64,000 nucleotides of DNA from Turnera subulata (GCA_028386065.3 JAKUCV010007268.1:1-64000), one strand, 5' to 3'; positions 1 to 12,001 are shown, counted from the stretch's first letter. Translations and numbers: made by a program. The notes: generated from the letters alone by a model not told the origin.

Positions 1-511
1 TGATGGGGATCTTTAGTGATAAGATCTCATCTGGATGGGTTTATCTGGTGTAATTCAAATCCTAGTCTGTTATGGGTAACAGATAGAGTGAGGATTTAAA
101 GGGTGTGGAGATAATATAGGTATTATCTCCACAGTGTTTCAAAAGTCCCAAACTCTGTTATAAATACAAGAGTTGTGTATTGGGTCTTGAGGAGAGAAAA
201 AGAAGAGACTGAATGTTTCTAACGTGAGACAAGAGACACTACCCTGTTCCCAGATAATCAAAGAACCCTCACTGAAAAGAAATAAACACATAGGCATTTA
301 GGTTGTGATCAGTGGGTTTCTTCCTAGTGATTAAACCCCAGATCAACTGCTGTGGACATTGAAGAAGGCAGGAAAGGCAGGAATTAATCATCTACAAGCT
401 CCATTGAATTTAGAAGGTTGGTGTTCTAAATTCTATTTAATAATTTCCGCTGTGCACATATTTATTTGTTAAATATGATCCATAAAAATTCCAACAGCCT
501 ATTTTGCTTAT
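1..511 (+). repeat. Probable LTR or LTR-like fragment, left end outside the window
   Basis: This stretch is less AT-rich than the DNA after it. It has a TATA box (TATAAATA, 159-166), a 13-bp perfect inverted repeat (104-133) and an end reading CCAACAG. That layout resembles the promoter and 3' end of a plant Copia LTR, but I see no partner LTR, primer site or coding region in the window. A promoter with an untranslated leader of an unseen gene is the alternative. Confidence 0.3.
104..133. repeat. Perfect 13-bp inverted repeat with 4-nt spacer
   Basis: TGTGGAGATAATA (104-116) is followed by TAGG and then by its exact reverse complement (121-133). It lies 26 bp upstream of the TATA box at 159, so it may be a protein-binding palindrome of the putative LTR promoter. 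Confidence 0.8.
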
Positions 512-2240
512 ATTCTTTGATTGATTTTAATTCAAATTTAGTGATGTATAGAGTTTTTAACTTTTAAATTATAATTATCTAATTTGCTATAAATCACAAA
601 AGAAATCATAGTAATCTTTTATAATAATAATATAAACAATTGGAACAAAAAATAATACAAAAAATATTTATTTATAATTTATAACTTATCCCTTACAATC
701 ATTTAATGTATATAAATTTCATAATGATAAATAAACTTAATTATATACTAAATTATAATTTTTTTATATTAAATAATTTTTTTATAATTTTATTATAATT
801 ATTATAAATAGAATTACAAATACTTTGATAATTTTTAAATTCTTTAGTAGATGATACATAAACATTTATTCTTGGCCCATAAGAAAATTTCTGACTCCGT
901 CATTGGTTTTCATACTGATCTTAGCTCAACAACTAATATTAAGCTCTAAAGTGTTTATACTAATTTGAGTTTGTATTATGAGAAGGGTTTCTGAAATATA
1001 ATTCTAAGATGTGATTATGTGGAAGTAGTTATCCCCTTGCAAACAAGCCATGGTAGAGACTTGTATTGATCGATTTGTAGCCCGCCCGATTTATCTTCTC
1101 CTTCGAAGGTGCATATCAAATATATATTTTAAGAAACAGACTCATATGCTAATTGGTTGGCTAAGCATGCATTTCTCCCTATTAGTCCTACCAAAGCCAA
1201 GCTCTTCCTAATTATTTCTGACTTTTAATGTGACATCTGAATTCTTTTTCAAATACAATTGTTTTGTCTATTTAGTTAGTTTTATTTTCTCCATGTAGTA
1301 AAAAATGACCAAATATTACTATAATGGTTGGCAAATAGTAAATATATTACAAATAAAATGCTTAACCTCCGAAATGTATAATTTTGTCTTATTTAGTTTT
1401 CTTTAAATCTTTCTGTATTTTCGGATATCTTTCTTCCATGTAAGAAGCAACAAAAACAAAAAAAACAAAAAAGAATATACTTCCTAAAATATTGAAATCA
1501 GTGTTAGAAATTCTTTATTCTTTTCTTCTCAAAAATATTATAGTATAAGCTTAATTAAAAATCATTTTGTTGTTAGATTATTATATGGTAAATCTCATTG
1601 GAACGAAAATACAAAGGTACTTTCCCGCTCCATATTTATATTATACGATAACAATATATTAAATTATTATATTTTTAGAAAAAATTAAAAGATACTTTGT
1701 CAATGTTTGTTTCTTAACAGTTACAAAAATAATTTTAAAAGGTGCCACAAATTTTTTTTTTTATGGTAGAAAGCTGCATACTTTTTCAATTACAGAAGCA
1801 ACATAAGAAACATTGCACATGACTTGGGCTATATGAATTTATAATGAAATTTTTTTAAAAAAAAATGAAATAATTAATGCACAGGATGAAGCAAAGGTTC
1901 ATCTCCTGTCATCAACCTAAAGAAAAGAGAAAAGAGTTGCATCACCTGTCCCTTCCCACGTGGGAAGATGTAACCTTTGTCCTGATGAAACTATGAGATT
2001 TTTGGCTATGGAACCACAACTTAAAAAGAAAATCATGAATAAACAAGTTTAATAATTGATTGAACTATTTTATTTAAAAGAAATTTTCTTTTTTGAGAAT
2101 TTTTTTTAAAAGAAATATTCTTACCTTAACAGGAGTTTGATATGTTTCGAATTCATAATATTTTAAAAAATAGACATCATGCACAATACATGAAAAATAT
2201 ATAAAATTGAGGTATATTATATTAAACATTTTTTTAAAAA
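512..2240. other. AT-rich intergenic stretch, no gene seen
   Basis: Very AT-rich with many homopolymer runs. I see no convincing reading frame, splice-bounded exon or RNA gene. It separates the LTR-like fragment at the window edge from the SINE and Copia element. Confidence 0.6.
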
Positions 2241-2254
2241 ATTAAATGTCCAAA

Positions 2255-2331
2255 AATTCTAGCTCAAATGGTAATAAGATCATCGGGTTAAATATCTTAG
2301 GTTCGAGTCCAGTGTACAATAAAAAAAAATT
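2255..2331 (+). mobile_element. tRNA-derived SINE-like fragment
   Basis: An A-box-like sequence (AGCTCAAATGGTA, 2261-2273) is followed 27 bases later by a canonical B box (GGTTCGAGTCC, 2300-2310) and an A-rich tail (2320-2329). This spacing is that of a RNA polymerase III promoter of tRNA origin in plant SINEs. The tRNA fold itself is not preserved, so it is not a tRNA gene. Target-site duplications are not clear. Confidence 0.6.
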
Positions 2332-2451
2332 GTCCACGTCCAACAGGATAGGTGAAGACACTCTTTTTCTTTTTAAAAAAGAAGAAGACACAATGTTTGT
2401 ATAGAGTATAAGTGTAAGTGTATAACATACTTATAATGTTTATGAATGAGA

Positions 2452-2498
2452 AAGAAATACATGTTTTATGATGTCAATTCGAGCACACAATGATACTG
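2452..2498 (+). repeat. Left copy of a ~46-bp repeat flanking the Copia element
   Basis: The sequence from AATACATGTTTTATGATGTC to the last base before the LTR recurs with two or three changes at 4679-4724. The Copia element therefore sits between two copies of what was a tandem repeat. Confidence 0.8.
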
Positions 2499-2698
2499 TG
2501 TTAGCAGGGAGAGAATATGTGCGCAGCACGAATACACTTTATTTTATTTGTAAAACCACACACATAAAACATTAGGGTATATGCCCCTTTATATAGTGTA
2601 TCATAGATACCATAAAATCTAGTCCTTTTAGATTCAAGACTCCTACCACAACTCAAACTTATATTAAATAATATATTACTTAGTTTAATATTTCTATA
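2499..2698 (-). repeat. Copia 3' LTR
   Basis: Plus-strand sequence starts TGTTAGCAGGGAG and ends TTTCTATA, matching the partner at 4492-4672. The terminal CA of the plus-strand end has changed to TA. The purine-rich tract of the interior abuts it at 2699. Confidence 0.85.
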
Positions 2699-2705
2699 TT
2701 GCCTC

Positions 2706-4470
2706 CCTTAAACTAAGTCTTCAAGTTTCACCATACCCATCATCTTCTTGAGGTTCAGGAACACTTCAGTCTTCAATGGTTTTGTGAACACATCTGCAAC
2801 TTGATCTTCAGATGAACAAAATTCAAGCACAATTTCTTTGTTTTATACCAGCTCACCAATGTAGTGATACTTGATGTCAATATGCTCGCTGCGACCATGG
2901 AACACTGGATTCTTTGACACTATAATGGCTGACTTGTTATCACAATATACTATAGTAGGCTTCTCTTAAAACTGCTTCAGCTCACTAAGCATCTTCTTCA
3001 TCCATACTGCTTGAGTAGCACAATTTCCAGCTACAATGTATTCTGCTTCAGCTATAGACAATGCAACCACCTGTTGTTTCTTAGATGACCAAGAGAAAAT
3101 ATAAGAACCAAGATGAAAAGCAAACCCAGAAGTACTCTTCCTCTTCTCAATGTCTCCAGCCCAATCACTGTCTTTATAGCCAACAAGCTCCATACTATTA
3201 GTAGCAGAATAGAAAATGCCATCACTCAGTGTACTTTTTACATAGCGCAGGATGCGCTTTGCAGCTTGCCAATGAGACTGTCGTGGAGTCTCTATAAACC
3301 TGCTCACAAGTCCAACACTATATACAATGTCTGGCCTTGTAGCTGTCAAGTATCGTAAGCTTCCTATCAATCTCTTGAAGTTGGTAGCATCAACTAAGTC
3401 ACCACTGCCATCCTTTTTTAACTTCAATCTCTCTTCCATTGGAGTCAGAATTGGATTGCTATTTTCCTTCTTGAACTTCTTCAACACATCACCTGCATAC
3501 TTTTTCTGTGAAACAAATATGCCTCCCTGCATCTAATTCACCTCAATGCCAAGAAAATATGATATCAATCCCATATCTGTCATCTCAAACTGTGCAATCA
3601 TGTCTTTCTTGAACTTCAACAACAATTTAGGATTATTACCAGTGAAAATCATATCATCAACATATAAGCACACAATAGTCATATCTCTCTGCTTGTTAGA
3701 TTTCACATACAAAGTGTGCTCATAAGGACACCTGTGGAAGCCATTCTCAACAAAATAAGAATTAATACGTTTGTATCATGCTCTAGGTGCCTGTTTTAAG
3801 CCATATAAGGCTTTCTTCAACCTGTAGACTTTCTCTTCCTGCCCCTTCTTCACATAACCAAGAGGTTGTTCAACATACACCTCTTCCTCAAGCACACCAT
3901 TCAAAAACGCAGATTTCACATCCATTTGATAAATTTTCCAATTACTTTGTGCAACAATAGAAATTATCATTCTCATAGTATCAAGCTTTGCAACAGAAGC
4001 AAAAATCTCAAAGTAATCAATACCTGGCTTTTGTTTATAGCCTTTTGCCACCAATCTTACCTTGTATCTTTCTACCTCTCCATTAGGCTTGTACTTGGTC
4101 TTGTACACCCATTTGACACCAATGGCTTCTTTTCCAACTGGCAATGAAGTCAACTCGCATGTTTTATTCTTCTCAATGGCATGCATCTCCTAATCCATGG
4201 CCTGAATCCAACGATCATCTTTTGCAGCATCCTGATAGAATAGGGGATCATAATAGAAAGCAAAGTGTGCCATCTCTTCTCCATCAGTGGGATCATTGTC
4301 ATTCCCAACAATATAATCCCGCAAGTGTGTAGGCCTTTGCCGATTACATTGTGGACGATCTGGCACTACTTATTGTGCTGGTGGAGGCTGTGCGACTTGT
4401 TCTTCCTCTTGTTCAACTTCATTTTCTGTTTCTTCTGCTTCAACTCTTTTATCAACTCTTTCAGTGACTA
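2706..4470 (-). pseudogene. Decayed Copia pol (reverse transcriptase and RNase H)
   Basis: The minus-strand frame reads in order: a short acidic linker; the Copia RT domain ([20 protein letters not shown], then the DVKSAFLNG and YGLKQAPRA motifs); the catalytic LYVDDMIFTG; the YFLGIEV segment; and RNase H (IGSLRYLTATRPDIVYSVG, DSDWAGD, STSGFAF, ALSIAEAEYIVA, then VYCDNKSAI and HIDIKYHY). In-frame stops interrupt it near 4189, 3777, 3534 and 2968 and again near the C-terminus, so no intact protein can be made. The YVDD residues are still present. The protein would have copied the element's RNA into DNA. Confidence 0.92.
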
Positions 4471-4491
4471 AGTGGAGGCTCCGCCACCACT

Positions 4492-4672
4492 TGTTAGCAA
4501 GGAGAGAATATGTGTAGCACCAATAAATTTTATTTACATAAAATATTAGGGTATATGTCCCTTTATTTAGTGTACCACAAATACCATAAAATCTAATCCT
4601 TTTAGATTTAAGACTCCTACCACAACTCAAATTTATATTAAATAATATATTACTTAGTTTAATATTTCTACA
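4492..4672 (-). repeat. Copia 5' LTR
   Basis: Plus-strand TGTTAGCAAGGAG to TTTCTACA, the TG...CA ends of an LTR. It is about 20 bp shorter than its partner owing to small deletions after the first 30 bp. The degenerate tRNA-Met primer site lies 2 bp inside it. Confidence 0.85.
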
Positions 4673-4677
4673 CACTG

Positions 4678-4724
4678 GAAAATACATATTTTATGATGTC
4701 AATTCGAGCACACAATGACACTGC
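4678..4724 (+). repeat. Right copy of the ~46-bp repeat flanking the Copia element
   Basis: Near-identical to 2452-2498 (for example ACATATTTTATG against ACATGTTTTATG, and GACACTG against GATACTG). It follows the right target-site duplication directly. Confidence 0.8.
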
Positions 4725-7700
4725 AACAATAGATTTCAAAACCTCCACAAAATTGCTCTTTTTAATTAATTGAATGCCGACTTGATGCAGGGTTTGAGCA
4801 AGGCGTTTACATCTAAGCATTAAAGGGTGGAGCACATATATTGTCCACTTCTATATTTTATTTTATTGGTGTAGCGTTTGAATTATCAAGGAACAACAAC
4901 AATAATAAAATCAATATACATACTTATGGACGGCTTTGGTCGGTGCCAAATTTGAGGTCGGATAGCGACCACTAAGACGGTGGTACTCAATGAGTGGTAG
5001 TTATCACTTCCATTTCTCGTTGTTGTTTTGCCTGCCATATTCTAGGATTCTCAACTACAACATGTACACTATTATTATATGGTAGATAATTAGATTTTTT
5101 TTTTGGATATAGTAGTTGGAAATTATTTTATCATTACAAAATACAGTTGGAAAATTATTATGTTTTTTTTTGTTATAAAAAAGGGTATTCGTGATCTTCA
5201 ACTCTCAAAACGACCTTAATATGCGTGAGCTACAATTCGGGATGAGAAAATTTTGCCTCGAGTGAACAAAACTAATCCCAAGGAAAAAGACACAGGTGAG
5301 GGTTGCACTTGAAAACTTGTAGAAAACCAAACAAAACATCTTAGAAGGCACGCAGAAACAAGAGACTAGGCAAGAAGTGAGCAAAGATTACAATATCCAG
5401 CTAGTTTCAAATAGAAGCCTAAAAGGATATCATAACGCCCATGCATGAGACTCGCAAGCAAAGAAAACTGAAAAGGAAATACTGGTTAACTTTACGTAGA
5501 GTATATACTCATGGCAGGCCGATGGTCTCTTTCTCTAGTCAAAAAAGATATATTTTGCCTACTAGTAGTACCTGTACCTTTGTACACTTTCAAGCCATGT
5601 TACCAGTAGTCACCTTTAAAACCACTCATTGGCCAGTGACCACGACAGTTTCTAGTTTGGAATTTTTATCTTAATTTTTAAAAAGTACAAGTACCCATGT
5701 TTCGTTTTTAATTGCATATAGTTTTACTGTACCCAAAAAAATTGCGTATAGGTTTATTATTCATTTTTATTCTCTGTGATTGATTTAACTTTCATCATAA
5801 TTCAACCATTTATTTCTTCATAAGATATATTTCCCTTGCCAATCAATCAAACGCTTCCATTTTTTGTGTTTTTTTTGGTGGTTGTTTGAAAACAAATACA
5901 TAACAAACCATTAGGCTTACCATTAAAAAATCATTGGTCCAAAGGTGACAAGAGCGCGCCTGCATTTCAATATCTATATCAGAAAAAAAAAAAAAGGTTT
6001 GATTGAGGAAGACTCCCAAGTTTAAAATTTGGGCAGACTAGGGGACTCAACGAGAGTGTTGATTGAACTTAACCGGCTAAGTCAATTTTTATTAGTTGCA
6101 TTCCAATATAGTTTCATAACTCATGAGATCATTGTTTTTTTTTTTTTCATTATCCATCAGCTCGTTTAATTCAGTTTAAGCCGAGTACGCCTCACTCTCC
6201 CAACTTTTGTCTTTTTTATTCATAATAAGACTCAAATTTGTAATGTTACACATGGAAAACAAATACCAAATCACTCAATAATGAGAACATAAACTTTAAC
6301 TCTCCAACACGAAAAAGAAAGAAGGTTGTAATTCTCAAAACGGAAAAAGGAATGGAGGAAGGTTGTAGTTGTGTGTGTGTTTTTTTTTTAATCATAAAGG
6401 ATAATGGATCGGTTTCCATACTAGCTTACATAATAATACATTGGAGGATGTGAGAGCCTGGATGGCTACTTCGGCCCAAGGAGGCCCAGGATGTTTTCAC
6501 GTACCCAGGATGGTTTCTCGGGTAAAAAGTCCACACATATATATGACATAACTTGATTACCAAAAAAGACGAAAGCAGGAAAATGGTCCACACAACAGCT
6601 AGGAAGGGCCTGGTAATGGGTAAGAAATGATGGGTTTCCAAGAGGGCCCTCCAAAGTGTTTTCATTTCATTACATACACAATTCTTAAACTTTTTGGGGA
6701 AAATACACTATTCTAAACTTTTGTTTTCAGCTCAATTCTAACTGTCTGGTTAGGGGTCATTCTACTGTCTCTCTACCATCCAAAAAAAATCAAAAAATTG
6801 GGTCCTTGAATTTACTAAGCTCGGATCAAAATAAATGACATAAGCTATTCTTCTTTTTCTAGTTTCCTTGAGAATCTCAATCTATAATGCTTCTAGCGTG
6901 TTCATTACACATCCAACCAAGTACTAGCAGTAATAATTCTTTTTTAAGAGGGCACATCTAACCAAGTTATTGTTTTCCAGTTGAGTTGACTGTCGTCACA
7001 AGAATGGCAACTCTGCATTAAATTTCTCCTCAGCCGAGGATAACAACCGAAGCAGAGAATATTAACTGCCTCCCTACCATCCCATAATTCATAAATCTTT
7101 AAATGCCATCAGCTTTCAGCTCGATAGTATTATTTAGCTGACCTACGTAAGGCAGAACCCTGATCTTTGTATCACCTACTCTACTTATCCTTACAAACCT
7201 ATCAAGGTATGCATAATAAATTAAATGGAAAGAACTTGGGGTGTATTTTTGTTGAAATACTTTTCCGGAACTTGACTGTAGATGAGGAGGAGAGGTAATC
7301 CATCTTCTCATGTCTCAAGCAAAGCACATGCAGTCTCTTTCCAGAGTCAAACATGTACGAAAAATGTACATCTTTGGTTTAATGATTATAATCATGAAGA
7401 GAAACACGCTTTAGAATTTTCATAAATAATAATAAAATCCATGGATCAATGATTTGGATCTAATCTAAATCTACTCCTAGCTTTCATACATGAATGAAAA
7501 AAATAAATTCCAAATGGGGAGCAAATCACGGCACCCAATGAAGGCTCCTATGCGGTCCAACACATGAATCGAAGAAGCTACCTGGAAAATTGTGGACTTT
7601 AGATTTTGGAAAGAGTGGAAAAAACACAGAAAAAAAGAAAAAGAAAGACAAAGCGACACATCTCACGCCTAATTTGTTGCTACTTTAACATGGGTTGTTC

Positions 7701-7750
7701 TTTATCTTTCCCGTAGTTGCTTTAGGTATCTAACTTTTGTTTTTTTAGTA
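4725..7750. other. Intergenic region upstream of the DUF642 gene
   Basis: AT-rich DNA with T and A runs and only short frames with no recognisable domain or splice pattern. I see no gene. The last few hundred bases presumably hold the DUF642 promoter. Confidence 0.55.
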
Positions 7751-7751
7751 G

Positions 7752-7759
7752 TATATAAA
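7752..7759 (+). promoter_or_regulatory. TATA box of the DUF642 gene
   Basis: TATATAAA lies 86 bases before the start codon at 7846. Transcription would then begin roughly 30 bases downstream of it, giving a leader of about 60 bases. Confidence 0.65.
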
Positions 7760-7845
7760 TGCACCTTTGGCCTTTTTTTCTTGACCCACTGTATAGAGGT
7801 CTCCTTTCTAGGCGATTCTTCACAAGCACCAAAATACAATACAAT

Positions 7846-9589
7846 ATGGCTTTGTTTACCACCATTCCCTTTGCATTCCTTCTTGCCCTTTCTCATAGTT
7901 TCTCCGATGCCGCCGTTCCCACTCGGCCTCTAGATGGTAATAATCAATACTATATTCTTGACGTTATTTGCTTCAGCATATGCATTTTTTTGGTTCCAGA
8001 CGCAGAGTTTTGTTTTTAACATATAATCCATGCAAATACAATAACTTGCACTCTATTTTTCTCGTGTAGTCTTACCACTCTTGTTTTTCAAGAAATGAGT
8101 CTGTTTTTCTCCTCTTGTACATGTATATACTGTTGCTTATTTGATGTGTGCAGGACTAGTTGCTAATGGCGACTTTGAACAAGCACCAGCCAAAGCAAAC
8201 CTGAAGAAAACATTAATCTTAGGAAAATACTCGCTACCCAAATGGGAACTCAACGGCTTAGTGGAGTACGTCTCAGGGGGGCCACAGCCAGGTGGCTTCT
8301 TCCTAGCCGTCCCTCGTGGGGTCCATGCAGTGAGGCTAGGAAATGAGGCCTCAATCTCGCAGCAAATTACGGTTAAACCAGGGTCAACCTATGCCCTCAC
8401 ATTTGCGGTCACAAGGACCTGCGCCCAAGATGAGGTGCTGAGGATTTCAGTGGTGCCTGGTGGACAGCCCACTGATCTCCCAGTTCAAACCTTGTACAGC
8501 AGTGATGGGGGTGACACTTATTCCTTTGCTTTCAGGGCAACTTCCAAGGTTGCCAAGTTCACATTTCACAATCCTGGGATCCAAGAGGACCCTACTTGTG
8601 GCCCTTTGATAGATGCTGTTGCCATCAAGGAGATGCAACCTCTTACCTATGACAAAGGTATATCTCAGAACTCGGCTTAGATACCTTGCACTCTTACCTG
8701 GGTTTAAGTTCTAGAACTTGCTTGTTATCTTGGATTTTGCACTTTTATTTTGGGTTTAAGTACCAAAACTTGGCAAACAGAACTTGTTGACTTTTCATTT
8801 CATGTTGGGTTTTGCACTTTTATTTTGGGTTTAAGTACCAAAACTTGGCAAACAGAACTTGGGTTTTCATCTTTGGGGTTTTCCCTTCTATTTGGGTATA
8901 AGTACCAAAATGTTACAAATGTGGCTCAACCTTTAACTAGCTGAACATTTCTCAGGTTTTAAACCAAGTACTAGCCAGTAATCTTCCATCAAATAGGATT
9001 TGACAGGAAAACCAAAACACTATTCAGTTTTCCCAAGTTGACTGTCTTCTTTCACATTAAAAATGCAGGCAACCTAGTGAAAAACGGCGGCTTTGAAAAT
9101 GGCCCCCATCTGTTCAAGAACTTCTCAACTGGGGTCCTCCTCCCTCCTATGCAAATGGACCGAATCTCTCCACTCCCTGGTTGGATCGTCGAATCCCTCA
9201 AACCCGTCAAGTACATAGACAGGAAGCATTTTTCTGTTCCTTCAGGATTTGCAGCCATTGAACTAGTAGCAGGCAGAGAGAGTGCCATAGCACAGATCGT
9301 TAGGACAGTGGCTAATCAATTCTACACACTGTCGTTTACCGTTGGAGACGCAAAGAATGGCTGTCATGGATCCATGATGGTCGAGGCATTTGCTGCTAAA
9401 CAGATTCTGAAAGTTCCCTATGTCTCACAAGGAAAGGGAGGCTTCAAGACTGCAAGCTTCAGGTTCCAAGCAATATCAAACAGGACAAGGATTACATTCT
9501 ATAGTGCATACTACCATACTAAGTTGCATGATTTTGGTCACATGTGTGGCCCCGTCTTGGATGATGTTAGGGTAATCCCAAGTCGCTAA
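7846..9589 (+). CDS. DUF642 (BIIDXI-type) secreted cell-wall protein
   Basis: Three exons, 7846-7936, 8154-8657 and 9069-9589, all with GT-AG introns, join into a 371-residue protein. Residues 1-23 are a hydrophobic signal peptide, so the product is secreted. Two tandem galactose-binding-like DUF642 domains follow, about 32-190 (opening GLVANGDFE) and 199-367 (opening GNLVKNGGFENGP). Each ends with the family's CGP motif (C179-P181 and C358-P360). Length and the three-exon layout match plant DUF642 proteins, which bind cell-wall components and, in the characterised members, influence pectin methylesterase activity. The exact ligand is not readable from sequence. The start codon is the first ATG after the TATA box and begins the signal peptide. 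No frame damage is seen. Confidence 0.95.
8735..8861 (+). repeat. Tandem duplication inside DUF642 intron 2
   Basis: A 52-bp sequence starting TTTTGCACTTTTATTTTGGG at 8735 is repeated without change from 8810, a 75-bp period. A third, degraded echo of its end occurs near 8895. It is intronic and non-coding. Confidence 0.85.
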
Positions 9590-9662
9590 AAGTTGTATGC
9601 TTTAACACTTGAGCACAATATGGACATCGAGTAAGTTTTTCAGCTCTAGGATGTTGCAATAT

Positions 9663-9730
9663 AAGTTATGTCATATGTGAGAAACGGGCCCTTCACAAGT
9701 TATGTCATATGTGAGAAACGGGCCCTTCAC
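9663..9730 (+). repeat. Perfect 34-bp tandem duplication in the DUF642 3' UTR
   Basis: The 34-bp unit at 9663-9696 (AAGTTATGTCATATGTGAGA onward) is repeated exactly at 9697-9730. It lies about 75 bp after the stop codon. The lack of differences suggests a recent duplication. Confidence 0.9.
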
Positions 9731-9764
9731 CATGAAATTGGTCTGGAGCATTTTGAGACAAATT

Positions 9765-9770
9765 AATAAA
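9765..9770 (+). terminator. Polyadenylation signal of the DUF642 gene
   Basis: AATAAA lies 176 bases after the stop codon, a normal distance for a plant 3' UTR. No competing canonical signal occurs between the stop codon and this site. Confidence 0.55.
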
Positions 9771-10022
9771 AGTTCATTCGTGCCATAAGTGGACCGGACC
9801 ATGTTCTTCCTTTTGTCATTCTGCGTGTAATATAGCATCATATGATCATATGATCATAGTGTCACTTAATCCAAGCTTAATATAAGCTGTAAAATATAAT
9901 CGAGGCCTAATGTAATCTGTAAAATAAACTAATTTGGACTAGAGAATCCAAAGTTTGTGATTCATACCTTGATAGTCAAGTTAATAAAATATCCACATTA
10001 GTAGAAAATATATCACAGAGAG

Positions 10023-10390
10023 ATAAATGTTCGTAGCTTGCTCGTAATGCCGTGGTTTTCAATGACAAACAGTTCCATGCCGAGCTTATTTTTGATCTCA
10101 TCGTCAGTCGAGCTTTTTGGTGGTATAAGTTACTACATCCTCAATTCCCATACAGTTTAGGGGTGGTGATGGCTTCCTCCGACTCGTCCAAGAATTGGGG
10201 TCACAGCCAGAAGTGTACTATCCGGTATACTATGTGATTGCCATACACTTTTTATTGGCAGGTGTTGGCTTTGGACTTAACGTTCAGGCATTCGTGTTGT
10301 TACCTTCCTACTAATTATACTTGTACATTTGTTAACTCAGCAATAAAATACACACGATTAGTATCAAAAAAAATAAATGTTCGTAGCTTG
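10023..10390 (+). mobile_element. 5'-truncated retroposon (LINE-like 3' end) with 18-bp target-site duplication
   Basis: The 18-bp sequence ATAAATGTTCGTAGCTTG occurs at 10023-10040 and again, unchanged, at 10373-10390. The 332 bases between carry an AATAAA signal and end in an A tail directly before the second copy. This is the signature of target-primed reverse transcription of a polyadenylated RNA by LINE machinery. The body matches no protein I recognise, so it is probably a LINE 3' UTR. A processed fragment of a cellular mRNA is possible. Confidence 0.8.
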
Positions 10391-11901
10391 TGTAAAGGAC
10401 CCAGGAGATAATAACATATTACCATTGATCAAAAGACGGGACATGCATCGTACACTTTGCTACAACATTCCACATTACTTTCAAACCAAACTTAAATCTA
10501 TCTACTATACCAGCAACCTAAGGAAATTATTCCTATCGAGTTACATACTTGCAAAGACATCAAAATCTGGCTCCATACCTTTCTTTATTTACAGTTTGTA
10601 TAAAGAAAATTAAGAGGTCTAAAACTGGTTATTGCCAATCGAGCCTCCAAAGTGTCTAAACATTCTAGAGTATAAGGACACTCTCTAATGCCTTTGAAAC
10701 TAAGCATTTTGATAAAGCATAGATCCAAGGTAGTTGTCTCCAAGTAGAAATATTTCTGTCTTTGTAGGAATTGTAGCTCAGCTCCGTTCCAAACTTGGTC
10801 ATGCCCCTCATCATCTTCGTCTTCGTCATTGTCATCGTCCTCATTATTATCCCCAGTGTCGTCACCGCCAATGCTGCCACTACCATGACCGCCACCGGAA
10901 CAAAATACAAGCAAAATCTAATTTAAACACAAACTTTGAGTAATCGAATACCCAATTTCAATAACTTCAACTTAATAACAAGGAGGGTAGCCAAAGAAGA
11001 AGCTGACCCCAAAGAGAAGCTAGCAAGGTTGTGGCTCACTGTAAGAGAAATCATCACCCAAATCAATGCTTCACAGTAAAAACCACAACCACTCCTCAGA
11101 ATTCGATAGCATGGAAGCTTCCTAATCCCTACAACTTATCCCTTGGCTTGGTCAGGGATCAAATGCCATGAGAGCTTCTAGATCTGATCTTAGTATAGAG
11201 AGTTTAAAGTAGTATGGTAGATTTTTTAACTAGTTAAGGTGAGGCTAAGGAGTTAGATGGGTTGCTGCGAAGAAGAAAGCACCATTCATGGGTTGGAATC
11301 GATTTGAAATTTGAGAACAACTCAGGCGCTCACTCCCACACTCACTATCTAAATTTCTTACTTTTTAGATTTTAGTAATATCCAAAAATCGACTTAATGA
11401 GTTGATAGATTTTTATATGTATAATGTGTATTTTTTTAATTCTAAATAAATTGTCTAAAAATTTATCCAAAATATTAATGAAGACTTTTGATTAATATCA
11501 TCATTCCAAAAAGTTTCAAAATAGGCTAAAAGAATCACATTGGTCCCTTCTATAATAAAAAAAGTCATATTGATCACCAACTTGTGTTGGTCCCAATGGA
11601 GAAGGGTTGGATTCCCTTTAAGGATTCAAATCAAATTCAATGTAGCATGCACAGTTTTAGGGTGTCCACCGAGAGATTAGTCTCGTGTGGACGGAGATAC
11701 TCTTCTAGTATCAACAAAATTTACTTCACGATTTTGGCACCAAAGAAACTTGTTAAAATCACATTTCAAACTTGTTGTACAATTCGTTAAATTATTCCCC
11801 TAATTATTGATCCAATTAAGCAAAATCTTAATGTAAAAACTGCTCTCCTTGAGTAATTACCGGAACGAAGGAAGGACTTCTCTCTTGCTTGCTGCTCAGT
11901 G
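10391..11901. other. Intergenic region upstream of the M16 protease gene
   Basis: No gene is supported. Around 10800-10860 a trinucleotide-like run (repeated CATCTTCGT and CGTCATTGT) encodes an acidic or serine stretch by composition only. The region 11340-11520 is AT-rich. Confidence 0.5.
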
Positions 11902-11910
11902 TATATAATA
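11902..11910 (+). promoter_or_regulatory. TATA box of the M16 protease gene
   Basis: TATATAATA lies 92 bases before the ATG at 12002, which predicts a leader of roughly 60-70 bases. Confidence 0.6.
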
Positions 11911-12001
11911 AAAACTGATAAGAAGAAAAGACTCGAAGAAGACTCACTTTTTATCTAAACTTCTCATCAAGCTCGCAAACTCACTTCTTGAAAGGACATA
12001 A

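Larger units (their letters stand above)
2494..4677 (-). mobile_element. Internally deleted Ty1/Copia retrotransposon
   Basis: Two ~0.2-kb LTRs (2499-2698 and 4492-4672) flank a 1.8-kb interior read on the minus strand. Just inside the 5' LTR is a degenerate initiator-tRNA-Met primer site (minus-strand TGGTGGCGGAGC, 4478-4489). Just before the 3' LTR is a purine-rich tract (minus-strand AAGGGAGGCAA, 2699-2709). The target-site duplication is TACTG (2494-2498) and CACTG (4673-4677), one mismatch. Gag, protease and integrase are missing and only reverse transcriptase and RNase H remain. The LTRs differ at many positions, so the insertion is not recent. Confidence 0.88.

Noticed and set aside
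10585..10943. Acidic or serine/histidine-rich frames
   Set aside because: They come from a degenerate CATCTTCGT-type repeat and have no conserved domain on either strand.
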